From assembly GCA_963724365.1 (NCBI GenBank), contig CAVRUR010000002.1:1-64000 (forward strand): a stretch of 64,000 nt of DNA, read 5' to 3'. The position numbers and the translations under genes were made by a program. Under the pieces are notes generated by a model. The model had not been told where the DNA came from. It ran no database searches and saw only the letters and a list, made by a program, of their open reading frames with translations. Positions 43,007-51,477 of the stretch are shown here, one piece after another (positions within the stretch are counted from its first letter, which is position 1; every line of letters starts with the position of its first letter). The stretch is from JALORV01 sp963724365 (lineage in GTDB: Bacteria; Pseudomonadota; Gammaproteobacteria; Burkholderiales; Burkholderiaceae_F).

Positions 43007-46000
43007 GCTGCGGATGGTACCGGGCCGCGCTGCCGCGCGATCCCGCGGGTCTTGACCAGCATGTAGATCACCGGGATGACGATCAGCGTCAGGATGGTGG
43101 AGGAGACCATGCCGCCCACCATCGGCGCGGCAATGCGCCGCATCACCTCGCTGCCGGTCCCCGTACCCCACATGATTGGCAGCAGGCCGGCGATGATCGC
43201 CACCACCGTCATCATCTTCGGTCGCACGCGCTCGACCGCGCCCTCGATCATCGCGTCGTAGTGATCCTGCAGCGTCAGTCGCTCGCCCTTCGCCGCCCGA
43301 TCGGCCCGAATCTTCTCCAGTGCGTGGTCGAGGTAGATGAGCATTACCACGCCGGTTTCCGCGGCGACCCCCGCCAGCGCAATGAAGCCCACGGCGACGG
43401 CGACGCTGAGGTTGTAGTCGAGCAGCCATATCAGCCAAACGCCACCGATCAGCGCGAACGGAACCGAAAGCATCACGATCAGAGTTTCCGTGATGCGCCG
43501 GAAATTCAGGTACAGCAGGAGAAAGATGATCACCAGCGTCAGAGGCACCACCAGCTTCAGCTTTTCGGTGGCACGCTCCATGTATTCGAACTGGCCGCTC
43601 CATTGCACTGTGTAGCCGGGCAGGAAGTTCACCTGTTCGCGCACCGCCTTCTGCGCGTCCCGCACGTAGCTGCCGATGTCGCGGTCACGGAGATCGACAT
43701 AGATGTACGCGGCAAGCTGCGCGTTCTCAGTGCGGATGACCGGCGCTCCCTTTGAAAGGCTCACTTTCGCGACCTGCCCCAGCGGGATCATCGGTGCCGG
43801 CTTGCCCATCTCACCTTCGGCCGGCACCAGCACCTGCGTTGCGATCGCTTGCGGGTCGCTGCGGTAGTCGCGCGGGTAGCGCACCGCAACCCCGAAGCGC
43901 TCTCGGCCCTCGACGGTTGTCGTGATCATCTCGCCGCCGAGCGCTGAGGCAATCACGTCCTGCACCTCGTCCACCCGGATGCCATAGCGCGCCAGCTTTT
44001 CGTAATCGGGCTCGATGTTCAGATAGAAGCCGCCCGTCAGGCGTTCCGCAAAGGCGCTTGTGGTACCGGGCACGGTCTTCACTGCCGCCTCGATCTCCTT
44101 TGCCAGTCGTTCGATCTCGACGAGATCCTTGCCATACACCTTGATCCCCACCGGCGTGCGGATTCCGGTCGACAGCATGTCGGTGCGCGCTTTGATCGGC
44201 ATCGTCCAGGAATTGGCAATGCCCGGCAGCTGCACCGCCTTGTCCATTTCGGCGATCAGTGCATCGATCGTCATGCCGGGTCGCCAGTCCTTTTCCGGCT
44301 TCAGGTTGATCACCGTTTCGAACATCTCGACCGGTGCGGGATCGGTCGCCGTGATGGCACGCCCCGCCTTGCCGAATACCGATTCGACTTCGGGGAAGCT
44401 CTTGATGATGCGGTCCTGCGTCTGCAGCAACTCAGCCGCTTTGGTCACCGACATGCCGGGCAGACCGGTCGGCATGTAAAAGAGCGTCCCTTCGTTCAGC
44501 GTTGGCATGAACTCGGAGCCGAGTTTCGAGGCCGGATAAATGGATGCAACCGCCACCACCAGAGCCAGCACGATCGTCAACACACGACGGCGCAGCACCC
44601 ACTCGATGACCGGCCGGTAGATCCAGATCAGGAAACGATTGATCGGATTCTTCTTCTCCGGCATCACCTTGCCGCGAATGAAGAGCAGCATCAGAACCGG
44701 CACCAGCGTAACCGACAGTAGTGCCGCGGCCGCCATCGCGAAGGTCTTCGTGAACGCGAGCGGTGCGAACATTCGTCCTTCCTGCGCCTCGAGCGTGAAC
44801 ACCGGCAGGAACGACACCGTAATAATCAGCAGACTGAAGAAGAGTGCGGGACCGACCTCGATGCAGGCGGCGCGGATCAGCGGCAATCGAGGCGCATCGG
44901 GCGGTGCGCGCTCCAGGTGCTTGTGCGCGTTTTCAATCATGACGATCGCCGCGTCGATCATCGCCCCAATCGCGATTGCGATGCCGCCCAGGCTCATGAT
45001 ATTGGCGTTGATTCCCAGCCAGCGCATCGCGACGAAGGCCATCAGCACGCCGACGGGCAGCATCAGGATCGCGACCAGCGCGCTGCGCGCGTGCATTAGG
45101 AATACAACGCAGACCAGCGCAACGATGAACGCTTCCTCGGCCAGCGTGCGCTTCAGTGTGTCAATTGCGCGATGGATCAGGTCCGAGCGATCGTAGACGG
45201 GTTCGATACGAACGCCCTCCGGCAGGCCGGTCGAAATCTCCTTGATTCGATCCTTGACGTTGTGAATCACATCCAGCGCGTGGGTTCCGTAGCGCGCGAC
45301 GACAATGCCGCCGACCACCTCGCCATCGCCGTTCAGTTCGGCCAGGCCGCGCCGTTCATCCGGAGCGAGCTCGATACGAGCAATGTCGCGTAGTCGTACC
45401 GGCACGCCCTTCTCGGCTCGCACGGTCAGTCGCTCCAGATCGGCGGCCCCGTGCAGGTAACCCATGCCGCGAACCATGTATTCGGTTTCCGAAAGCTCGA
45501 CGATTCGGCCGCCGACATCACGGTTGCTCATGCGGATCGTTTCGATAACTTTCGACAACGGCACGTTGTACGCCTGCAGCTTGCGCGGATCGACCGTCAC
45601 GACGTACTGCTGCACGAAGCCACCAATCGACGCCACCTCGGACACACCCTGTGCCTTCCACAGCTGGTAGCGAATGAACCAGTCCTGCAGCGTGCGCAAC
45701 TCGGCCAGCGAGCGGTTGGCGCCGAGCACCGCGTACTGGTAGACCCAGCCGACGCCTGTGGCGTCGGGACCGAGCGCGGGTGCGACGCCGGTCGGTAGCC
45801 TTGACGCGGCCGAGCTGAGGTACTCGAGCACGCGTGAGCGCGCCCAGTAGATATCGGTGCCGTCCTCGAAGATGATGTAGACAAACGAGGCACCAAAAAA
45901 CGAAAACCCGCGCACGACCTTGGAGCGCGGCACACCGATCATGGCGGTCGTCAGCGGATAGGTGACCTGGTCCTCAACGACCTGCGGCGCCTGGCCCGGG

Positions 46001-46158
46001 AACTCCGTGAAGACGATGACCTGTACATCGGACAGGTCCGGGATCGCATCCACGGGCGTCTTGACCACCGCGTAGATGCCGGCCGCGACGGCAAATGCAG
46101 TCGCCAGCAGCACCAGGAAAACATTGCGCAGCGACCAGTCGATCAGGCGGGCGAGCAT
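43003..46158 (-). CDS. cusA: CusA-type heavy-metal RND efflux pump
   Basis: A 1051-residue inner-membrane antiporter of the HME family, exporting Cu(I)/Ag(I) from the periplasm. It begins MLARLIDWSLRNVFLVLLATAFAVAAGIYAV. In TM4 the proton-relay acidic residues are in AIGAMIDAAIVMIENAHKHLE. SWTMPIKARTDMLSTGIRTPVGIKVYGKD is characteristic of the CusA/SilA branch, and methionines in LFYMPTGLPGMS and SWTMPIKARTDM suit monovalent-metal relay. The gap to cusB is 12 bp and the stop overlaps dsbB. Confidence 0.95.
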   Translation of the reverse strand: MLARLIDWSLRNVFLVLLATAFAVAAGIYAVVKTPVDAIPDLSDVQVIVFTEFPGQAPQVVEDQVTYPLTTAMIGVPRSKVVRGFSFFGASFVYIIFEDGTDIYWARSRVLEYLSSAASRLPTGVAPALGPDATGVGWVYQYAVLGANRSLAELRTLQDWFIRYQLWKAQGVSEVASIGGFVQQYVVTVDPRKLQAYNVPLSKVIETIRMSNRDVGGRIVELSETEYMVRGMGYLHGAADLERLTVRAEKGVPVRLRDIARIELAPDERRGLAELNGDGEVVGGIVVARYGTHALDVIHNVKDRIKEISTGLPEGVRIEPVYDRSDLIHRAIDTLKRTLAEEAFIVALVCVVFLMHARSALVAILMLPVGVLMAFVAMRWLGINANIMSLGGIAIAIGAMIDAAIVMIENAHKHLERAPPDAPRLPLIRAACIEVGPALFFSLLIITVSFLPVFTLEAQEGRMFAPLAFTKTFAMAAAALLSVTLVPVLMLLFIRGKVMPEKKNPINRFLIWIYRPVIEWVLRRRVLTIVLALVVAVASIYPASKLGSEFMPTLNEGTLFYMPTGLPGMSVTKAAELLQTQDRIIKSFPEVESVFGKAGRAITATDPAPVEMFETVINLKPEKDWRPGMTIDALIAEMDKAVQLPGIANSWTMPIKARTDMLSTGIRTPVGIKVYGKDLVEIERLAKEIEAAVKTVPGTTSAFAERLTGGFYLNIEPDYEKLARYGIRVDEVQDVIASALGGEMITTTVEGRERFGVAVRYPRDYRSDPQAIATQVLVPAEGEMGKPAPMIPLGQVAKVSLSKGAPVIRTENAQLAAYIYVDLRDRDIGSYVRDAQKAVREQVNFLPGYTVQWSGQFEYMERATEKLKLVVPLTLVIIFLLLYLNFRRITETLIVMLSVPFALIGGVWLIWLLDYNLSVAVAVGFIALAGVAAETGVVMLIYLDHALEKIRADRAAKGERLTLQDHYDAMIEGAVERVRPKMMTVVAIIAGLLPIMWGTGTGSEVMRRIAAPMVGGMVSSTILTLIVIPVIYMLVKTRGIARQRGPVPSAA

Positions 46159-46170
46159 GATGTTGGGACC

Positions 46171-47781
46171 TCAGTGTTTGCGCTCGTCCGCCCTCGGCGC
46201 CGCCGTGGGTACGGATGTGACGGCCTTCGGCCCGGAGATCGATTCGATCTTCATGATCACGAACTCGCCTGGCTTGCCCGACTTCATATCGAACTTCACT
46301 CGGTCACCAGGCTTGATGTTTTTCGGCAATACACCGGGCGCAACGCTGAATTCCATCTCCATCCGCGACCACTTCAGCGCAGGGATCGGATCGTGGTCGA
46401 GTGTCACCTTGTTGCCCGCAAAATCGACTTCGATGACGGCGCCCTCACCACTGGCGGCGGTCGAAGCGCCTCCCGCTGCGCCCGGTGACGCGTTCTTGTC
46501 GGCACTGAAACCGGACAGTGCCGCCTTCAGGTTGCTTTCGGAGTCGATCAGGAAGTTCGCGCGGGTGACCACCGATTCGCCGTCCTTCACGCCGGACAGC
46601 ACCTCGACGAAACCCTCGCCGCGACCGCCGAGCTTGACATCGCGCGGCTCGAATTTGCCCTCGCCCAGCGCCACCAGCACCACCTGGCGCGTTCCACTGT
46701 CAATCACCGCAGAATCCGGAACCGTGAGCACTTCGCGCTTGGGCCCTGCTTCGATCTGCACCGTGCCATACATGCCGGGCTTCAGCTGGCCCTGCGGGTT
46801 TGCGAGCTCGATTCGCACGCGCGCCGTACGCGTCTCAGCATTCAACGTCGGATAAATGAACGTCACTTCACCGGGGAAGGTCTGGTCGGAGTAGGCGCCG
46901 ACCGTGATCGTGCCCCGCGTACCGACTCGGATCAGCGAAAGGTCCTGCTCGAAGACATCCCCGATCAGCCACACCCGTGACAGGTCGGCAATCCTGAACA
47001 GCGCCTCGCCCGGCATGAAACGCATGCCGGCCACTGGCGGGTCCTTGATGATCACTCCAGACGCTGGCGCCGTGAGCGTCAAGGTTCGGCGCACCTCGCC
47101 GCCTTCGCGCAGACGTGCCAGCTGCTGCTCGCTGATGTCCCAGTTACGCAACCGTTCCAGCGACGCAATGGCCAGTTGTTGAACACCGGCCTGCGCTTCG
47201 GATCCCGCACCACTCAGCGTCTTCGTGGCGTTGTAAGTGATCAAGTACTCGCGCTGTGCCGACACGAGTTCGGGGCTGTAAACCTCGGCCAGCGGCTGGC
47301 CGCGCGTCACCGCTTGCCCGGTCGTATTCACGTGCAGCTTTTCGATCCAGCCCTCGAACTTCGGCGCAACGGTGTGCTGACCGCGCTCGTTGATCTCGAT
47401 CGTCCCCACGGCGCGCACGACGCGTCCGAGCGACCGTTTGCTGACCGGCTCCGTGCGGACACCGAGTGTCTGAATGCGGTCGGCCGACACCTTCACCGTA
47501 CCTGATGCGCCCTGATCCTCACCGTCGTAGACCGCGATGTAATCCATTCCCATCGGATCCTTCTTTGGCACCGGCGAGGTGTCGGGCAGACCCATCGGAT
47601 TGCGGTAGAAGAGGACCTTGCGCTCACCCGGCTTCGCCGCTGCAGCCGGCTCGCTACTAGCCGGCGACGTGCCTGTCTGTGGTGCACTTCCGGCTCCGCG
47701 TCCCTTGCCCAGCAAGTATCCCGCCGCAAGCGCGACAGCCACCAACACCGCAACGACGATCGTGCGCACGGTGGAGTTCAT
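46171..47781 (-). CDS. cusB: CusB-type adaptor fused to a C-terminal CusF-like copper domain
   Basis: A 536-residue periplasmic adaptor. After an N-terminal span there is the heavy-metal-binding module LFYRNPMGLPDTSPVPKKDPMGMDYIAVY, then the usual beta-barrel, lipoyl and hairpin parts (KFEGWIEKLHVNTTGQAVTRGQPLAEVYSPELVSAQREYL, then SGVIIKDPPVAGMRFMPGEALFRIADLSRVWLIGDVFEQDL). From about residue 445 a second domain follows: VTLDHDPIPALKWSRMEMEF, with the His, Trp and two Met of the CusF Cu(I) site, ending in MKIESISG. The usual CusB is about 400 residues, so this is a natural CusB-CusF fusion beside a separate cusF gene. Starts with ATG overlapping the stop of the outer-membrane gene. Confidence 0.94.
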   Translation of the reverse strand: MNSTVRTIVVAVLVAVALAAGYLLGKGRGAGSAPQTGTSPASSEPAAAAKPGERKVLFYRNPMGLPDTSPVPKKDPMGMDYIAVYDGEDQGASGTVKVSADRIQTLGVRTEPVSKRSLGRVVRAVGTIEINERGQHTVAPKFEGWIEKLHVNTTGQAVTRGQPLAEVYSPELVSAQREYLITYNATKTLSGAGSEAQAGVQQLAIASLERLRNWDISEQQLARLREGGEVRRTLTLTAPASGVIIKDPPVAGMRFMPGEALFRIADLSRVWLIGDVFEQDLSLIRVGTRGTITVGAYSDQTFPGEVTFIYPTLNAETRTARVRIELANPQGQLKPGMYGTVQIEAGPKREVLTVPDSAVIDSGTRQVVLVALGEGKFEPRDVKLGGRGEGFVEVLSGVKDGESVVTRANFLIDSESNLKAALSGFSADKNASPGAAGGASTAASGEGAVIEVDFAGNKVTLDHDPIPALKWSRMEMEFSVAPGVLPKNIKPGDRVKFDMKSGKPGEFVIMKIESISGPKAVTSVPTAAPRADERKH

Positions 47782-49058
47782 AGGTCTTCTCCGACGATGC
47801 GCTCGATTTCGGCGAGTCGCATCTGCTGTTCAAGTTCGATCTTCAGAAGGTCGAGCCGCGTGCGCCGAATTTGCCGCTGCGCGTCGAGCAGCGTCGGAAA
47901 GTCAACGCGGCCGGTCTGGTAACTTGCCAGCGCCGACTCCAACGTCAGCTGCACCTGCGGTAGCAGCGTCGAGCGGACGATGTCACCCTGTTCGCGCAGC
48001 GCATCCAGCGCGGCCCAGTTCTGTCCCAGGTCGGACTGCAGCTGCGTGGCCGTGGACTCGCGGCGCGCGGCGGCGGCGTCACTCATCGCCTGCGCCTCGT
48101 TTACGTTGGCGCGAATGATGTCGGTCTGCCAAGGGATGCTCAGTTCGAGCATGACCTCGTAGTCCGTCAGCCGCGTACCCTGCTGGATGACTGCAAGTCC
48201 CACGCCGAGGTCGGGAACACGACTGGCGCGCATAAGCTGCGCATTGCGCTCAGCCGCCGCGATCTGCGCGGTGTTGACGGCCAGCACCGGACTGCGCTCG
48301 CTGGCAGAGCGCGTCAGTGCAGCAAAGTCGAGGGCGCGCTCAGGCAGCGGGCGTAGTTCGCGCGGCTCGGCGAGCGGCGCGTCTGCCGGCCGGGCCATCA
48401 CCCCGTTCAGCCGCGCCGCCGCCTGGCGCCGTTCAGACGCAAGCATCACGAGGTCGGTGCGCAGGCTGGTGAGTTCTGTCTGTGACTTGATGACATCCTG
48501 CTGCGGCGCGAGTCCACTGCTATAGCGCGCTCGCGCGATCTGCTCCAGATCCGCCATCAGAGTGCGCAAGCTCTCGGTTACACGTTGCGCCTGCGCGGTG
48601 TACCAGTACTGGCTGAACGCGACCTTGGCGCGCATGCGCGTTTCGGCAATCACGGCGCTCCGCTTTGCGCCGGCGACGTTTGCCTCCGCCTCGGCAATGC
48701 CCCGGCGCAGCTCGCGCTTGTCCCCTAGCGGGTACATTTGTCTGAGCGAGTAACGCGTGCTGCCGGCATTGGCCGGCGACAGCGTCGGCTCACTGAACGG
48801 GATGTCCCGCAATTCCATCTGAAGGATGGGATCCGGCAGTGCTCCGGCGCCGCGCAGCCGCTGCTGAGCGGCATCGGCCTCGAGCGACATCGCCCGCAGC
48901 TCCGGGTTTCGTCCTTCGACGAAGGCCAGCACCCCCTTGAGAGTGGCACCGAGTTCGCCGTCCACCGCGGCGCTGGGAGCCTGGGCGAACGCGCTGGCGG
49001 CCGCGCCAAACAGCGCGATCACCAACGCAAAGCGCAATCCTGAATGATGTTCTTGCAC
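47778..49058 (-). CDS. TolC-family outer-membrane factor of the copper pump (CusC-like)
   Basis: A 426-residue protein starting at GTG preceded by GGAGG, with a signal peptide (FALVIALFGAAASAFAQ) but no lipobox. Two OEP repeats are visible: GRNPELRAMSLEADAAQQRLRGAGALPDPILQMELRD and SPVLAVNTAQIAAAERNAQLMRASRVPDLGVGL, plus DFPTLLDAQRQIRRTRLDLLKIELEQQMRLAEIERIVG. It forms the exit duct of the tripartite copper system. Its stop overlaps the CusB start (ATGA). Confidence 0.9.
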   Translation of the reverse strand: MQEHHSGLRFALVIALFGAAASAFAQAPSAAVDGELGATLKGVLAFVEGRNPELRAMSLEADAAQQRLRGAGALPDPILQMELRDIPFSEPTLSPANAGSTRYSLRQMYPLGDKRELRRGIAEAEANVAGAKRSAVIAETRMRAKVAFSQYWYTAQAQRVTESLRTLMADLEQIARARYSSGLAPQQDVIKSQTELTSLRTDLVMLASERRQAAARLNGVMARPADAPLAEPRELRPLPERALDFAALTRSASERSPVLAVNTAQIAAAERNAQLMRASRVPDLGVGLAVIQQGTRLTDYEVMLELSIPWQTDIIRANVNEAQAMSDAAAARRESTATQLQSDLGQNWAALDALREQGDIVRSTLLPQVQLTLESALASYQTGRVDFPTLLDAQRQIRRTRLDLLKIELEQQMRLAEIERIVGEDL

Positions 49059-49139
49059 GGGAACCTCCGGTTGTGACGAGCCGCGCGATGGGCGCGCTCG
49101 GGCAATCCATACGCACGTAGCGTGCGTCGGCCGGAGGAG

Positions 49140-49568
49140 CTAAAGGAGGAGTCTGGAAAGCCGCGCATAGAGCGGCGTGTACGGCGAATTAATTGCCGTT
49201 GCATCGCCGCGGAGCACGACGGCGGCATGCTCGACCACGACGCGGAGCTGCAAAGCGGCGAGTGGCAGAACGGCGGCCGGCACATCGCCCACGCGCACCT
49301 GAGCGCCGGGGTCATCCTGTGGACAGTGTGGCGACGCCAGGGACTGGTCTGGCAATGCGCCAGCGTCATCACCTTCAGCGTGCAGTGGGCAGGGCGCCTG
49401 CTCTGCGGCGATGACCGCGCTCACGACGGGCGCCGCCGGCGCCTTGGCGATGCACAGTCCCATGGCCGCCAGCGCGTGACCGCTGACCAGCACCAGCGCG
49501 CAAAACAGCGCCACGGCCCTGACGGAGCGGGGGGCCCTGCGTTGCGGCTGAACGTGTCGGCTTAACAT
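49140..49568 (-). CDS. small Cys/His protein of the copper operon (CopL-like by context)
   Basis: A 142-residue protein with ATG at 49568 (a TTG at 49577 is a weaker option). A basic N-terminus (RHVQPQRRAPRSVRAV) precedes a hydrophobic span LFCALVLVSGHALA, then a region with Cys and His (MGLCIAK, CPLHAEGDD, SPHCPQDD) and a hydrophobic C-terminal part. It may be an exported copper-responsive or copper-binding protein like those found at the head of cus/cop operons. The match to CopL or DUF2946 is by position and style, not by a clear motif. Confidence 0.6.
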   Translation of the reverse strand: MLSRHVQPQRRAPRSVRAVALFCALVLVSGHALAAMGLCIAKAPAAPVVSAVIAAEQAPCPLHAEGDDAGALPDQSLASPHCPQDDPGAQVRVGDVPAAVLPLAALQLRVVVEHAAVVLRGDATAINSPYTPLYARLSRLLL

Positions 49569-49604
49569 GGTCGGCAAAGTATCGGTACCGCGGCCAGCAT
49601 ACCC

Positions 49605-49618
49605 TTGACGCGGGTCAA
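49605..49618 (-). promoter_or_regulatory. inverted repeat upstream of the CopL-like gene
   Basis: TTGAC-N4-GTCAA, arms 5 bp, 37 bp before the 49568 start and 29 bp after the cusF stop. It may be an operator for a copper sensor or just part of the promoter; no regulator gene is nearby. Confidence 0.4.
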
Positions 49619-49647
49619 CGACACTCGCAGCCCGGGCGACAAGTCGC

Positions 49648-49986
49648 CTACTTCACCACCTCGATACGGGTGACAACCATGTTTTCGCCGGACTGTTCGA
49701 GCGAGAACCTGACTTTGTCACCCTCCTTCAGCGGCGCCAGTTGCTTGGCGTCCTTAACCGGGAACGCCATCGTCATCGCCGGCATGTCGAAGCCTTTGAG
49801 CGGACCGTGCGACAGGGTGACCCTGTTTGTGTCCTTGTTGATGCGCTTGACCTGGCCTTCGTAGGTTTCACTGCTCGCCGACTTTGCTGTCGGCATTCCG
49901 TGCGCGTGTGGCGCGGATGTCTGCGCCTGAACCGGCAACGCCAGCGCCACGCCCAGCACAACGGCGTGTACCCAAGCTGATTGCAT
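49648..49986 (-). CDS. cusF: CusF-type periplasmic copper chaperone
   Basis: A 112-residue exported protein (signal MQSAWVHAVVLGVALALPVQA). The OB-fold copper motif is VTLSHGPLKGFDMPAMTMAF: His, then Met in place of the usual Trp, then Met-x-Met. The Met-for-Trp version (MPAMTM) is common among CusF homologues. A His-containing N-terminal mature segment (SAPHAHGMPTAK) may also bind metal. Start ATG 49986, 70 bp after the cytochrome stop. It duplicates the domain fused to CusB. Confidence 0.93.
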   Translation of the reverse strand: MQSAWVHAVVLGVALALPVQAQTSAPHAHGMPTAKSASSETYEGQVKRINKDTNRVTLSHGPLKGFDMPAMTMAFPVKDAKQLAPLKEGDKVRFSLEQSGENMVVTRIEVVK

Positions 49987-50056
49987 GTCTATCTCCAACG
50001 GTTGAAAACAAGCGTGCGCAGTGTGCCTTCGCCGCCGCCGCAGCCAACGACATAGG

Positions 50057-50506
50057 TCAATCCATGCCCGCAGCAACGCGCTTCTCGTGCACCGTCGTCG
50101 ACCAGCGGCTCTTGATGTAAGCCAGCGTGGCCACGATGTCCGCATCGTTGAGCGCCCCGCCGAAGCCCGGCATGTCGGACTGGTAGCCGGCCGGTGCGTG
50201 CCTGGCGATGCCGTATTTGGTGACTTCGAACAGGACCTCGTCGTCGTGATGCCAGGTGTGCCCGCTGTCGTCATGCGGCGGCGCCGGCAGGCGGCCCTGC
50301 GCATTGCGAGACTGCCAGTTCGGCTGGCCTTCAAGCCGCGCGCCATGGCACGACGCGCAATGCTGTCGGTACAACGGCTCGCCACGCGCGATCAACGCCC
50401 GGTCCGTCGCGTCGATCCGCACGGTGCGCGGCCAGAAGGACCAGGCTGCAGCCCCCACGGCTACAACGACGCCAGCCACGAGGGCCGGGATTAGAGCTTT
50501 GTGCAT
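50057..50506 (-). CDS. membrane-anchored monohaem cytochrome c
   Basis: A 149-residue protein with an N-terminal hydrophobic anchor (LIPALVAGVVVAVGAAAW) and one haem site CASCH (RQHCASCHGARLEGQPNW). The C-terminal DMPGFGGALNDADIVATLAYIKSRW supplies the axial Met, as in class I cytochrome c of copper-resistance and nitrite-reductase loci. It is the first gene of the minus-strand copper operon by position and may be an electron carrier to a periplasmic oxidase, but no oxidase is encoded here. Confidence 0.88.
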   Translation of the reverse strand: MHKALIPALVAGVVVAVGAAAWSFWPRTVRIDATDRALIARGEPLYRQHCASCHGARLEGQPNWQSRNAQGRLPAPPHDDSGHTWHHDDEVLFEVTKYGIARHAPAGYQSDMPGFGGALNDADIVATLAYIKSRWSTTVHEKRVAAGMD

Positions 50507-50751
50507 CGGGCGCCGCGTTCCGTCAGTTGTAGGGGTTGCAAGCGGCCCTGCCTAGGAGGCGAGGCGCGCCTGCCAGCGCTGAGGGCTTGGAGTTTGCCTG
50601 TGTGGGGTTTGCGCAACGCCACGATGGTGGCCCTCGCCCACCAGCGCCTGCACTGTGTGCTGTTAATGACCATGAATTAGTCGTGGCTAACTTGGGAAAT
50701 ACCGAAACGTCAGCTTCGACACCGATTATCCCGACATAACCCAAGGTCACC

Positions 50752-51248
50752 ATGTTCAAGAAAACCCTGATCAGCCTGGCATTGGCCTCGGCCGGATCGA
50801 GGTGAAAGACACCTGGATCGCCGATTTCGACATCACCTACTTTCTCACCGACTACATCGCTGTCGAACTGGTCTGACGCGGCCACGGAAAATGGACGTCA
50901 CCCTGGCCGGCACCGGCGTCGGTTCAGTCAAGGCGCTGCCGCCAACACTGTCGTTGCAGTAACACTTCACGCCGAACCAACCCTTATAGCCTTATGTGTA
51001 CATCGGCATCGGCTACACGCAGTTCAGCTCCGAAGACTTCACGGCCCCTGGTGTGAGCGTCTCCAACTCAAGCTGAGGCGCCTCGCTGCAGGCCGGGCCT
51101 GACTACAGGATCGCGCCGCGCTGGTACCTGAACGCCGCCGTCAAATACATGGTGATGGACATGGACGTGTCGCCCAATGGCACCCCACTAACGACGGTCG
51201 AGATCAACCCCTGGCCCACTGTCAGTGGGCGTCGGCTACCGCTTCTAG
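50752..51248 (+). pseudogene. ompW: ompW pseudogene with internal deletion and stops
   Basis: Begins with a signal-like MFKKTLISLALASA at 50752 but stops after 16 codons. The next segments in shifting frames read DTWIADFDITYFLTDYIAVELV, then DVTLAGTGVGSVKALPPTL, YVYIGIGYTQFSSEDF, then RIAPRWYLNAAVKYMVMDMDV and a final VGYRF-like end at 51248. These are OmpW (eight-stranded outer-membrane barrel) segments in order. The N-terminal third of the barrel is missing, and there are several in-frame stops and frameshifts. The decay is real rather than a sequencing error. Confidence 0.85.
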
Positions 51249-51477
51249 TCGTACGAAGGGTCCCGCATCGTTGACTGCGGAACCCACTTCGGTGCAATGG
51301 CTGCTGGACCTCGGGTCAACGAAGTTCGCAACGACTGTGCAATAGCAGTTTGAAAGATTCGCCCGCCGGCGAACCCGCCGAGCCTGTGCGATTCAGGCGA
51401 TCAATCCCGAGTAGCCATCCAGGCGCGGCGCCGAGAACAATTTCAGGACAACCACCTCGGTCAAATGGGTGCGCTCG

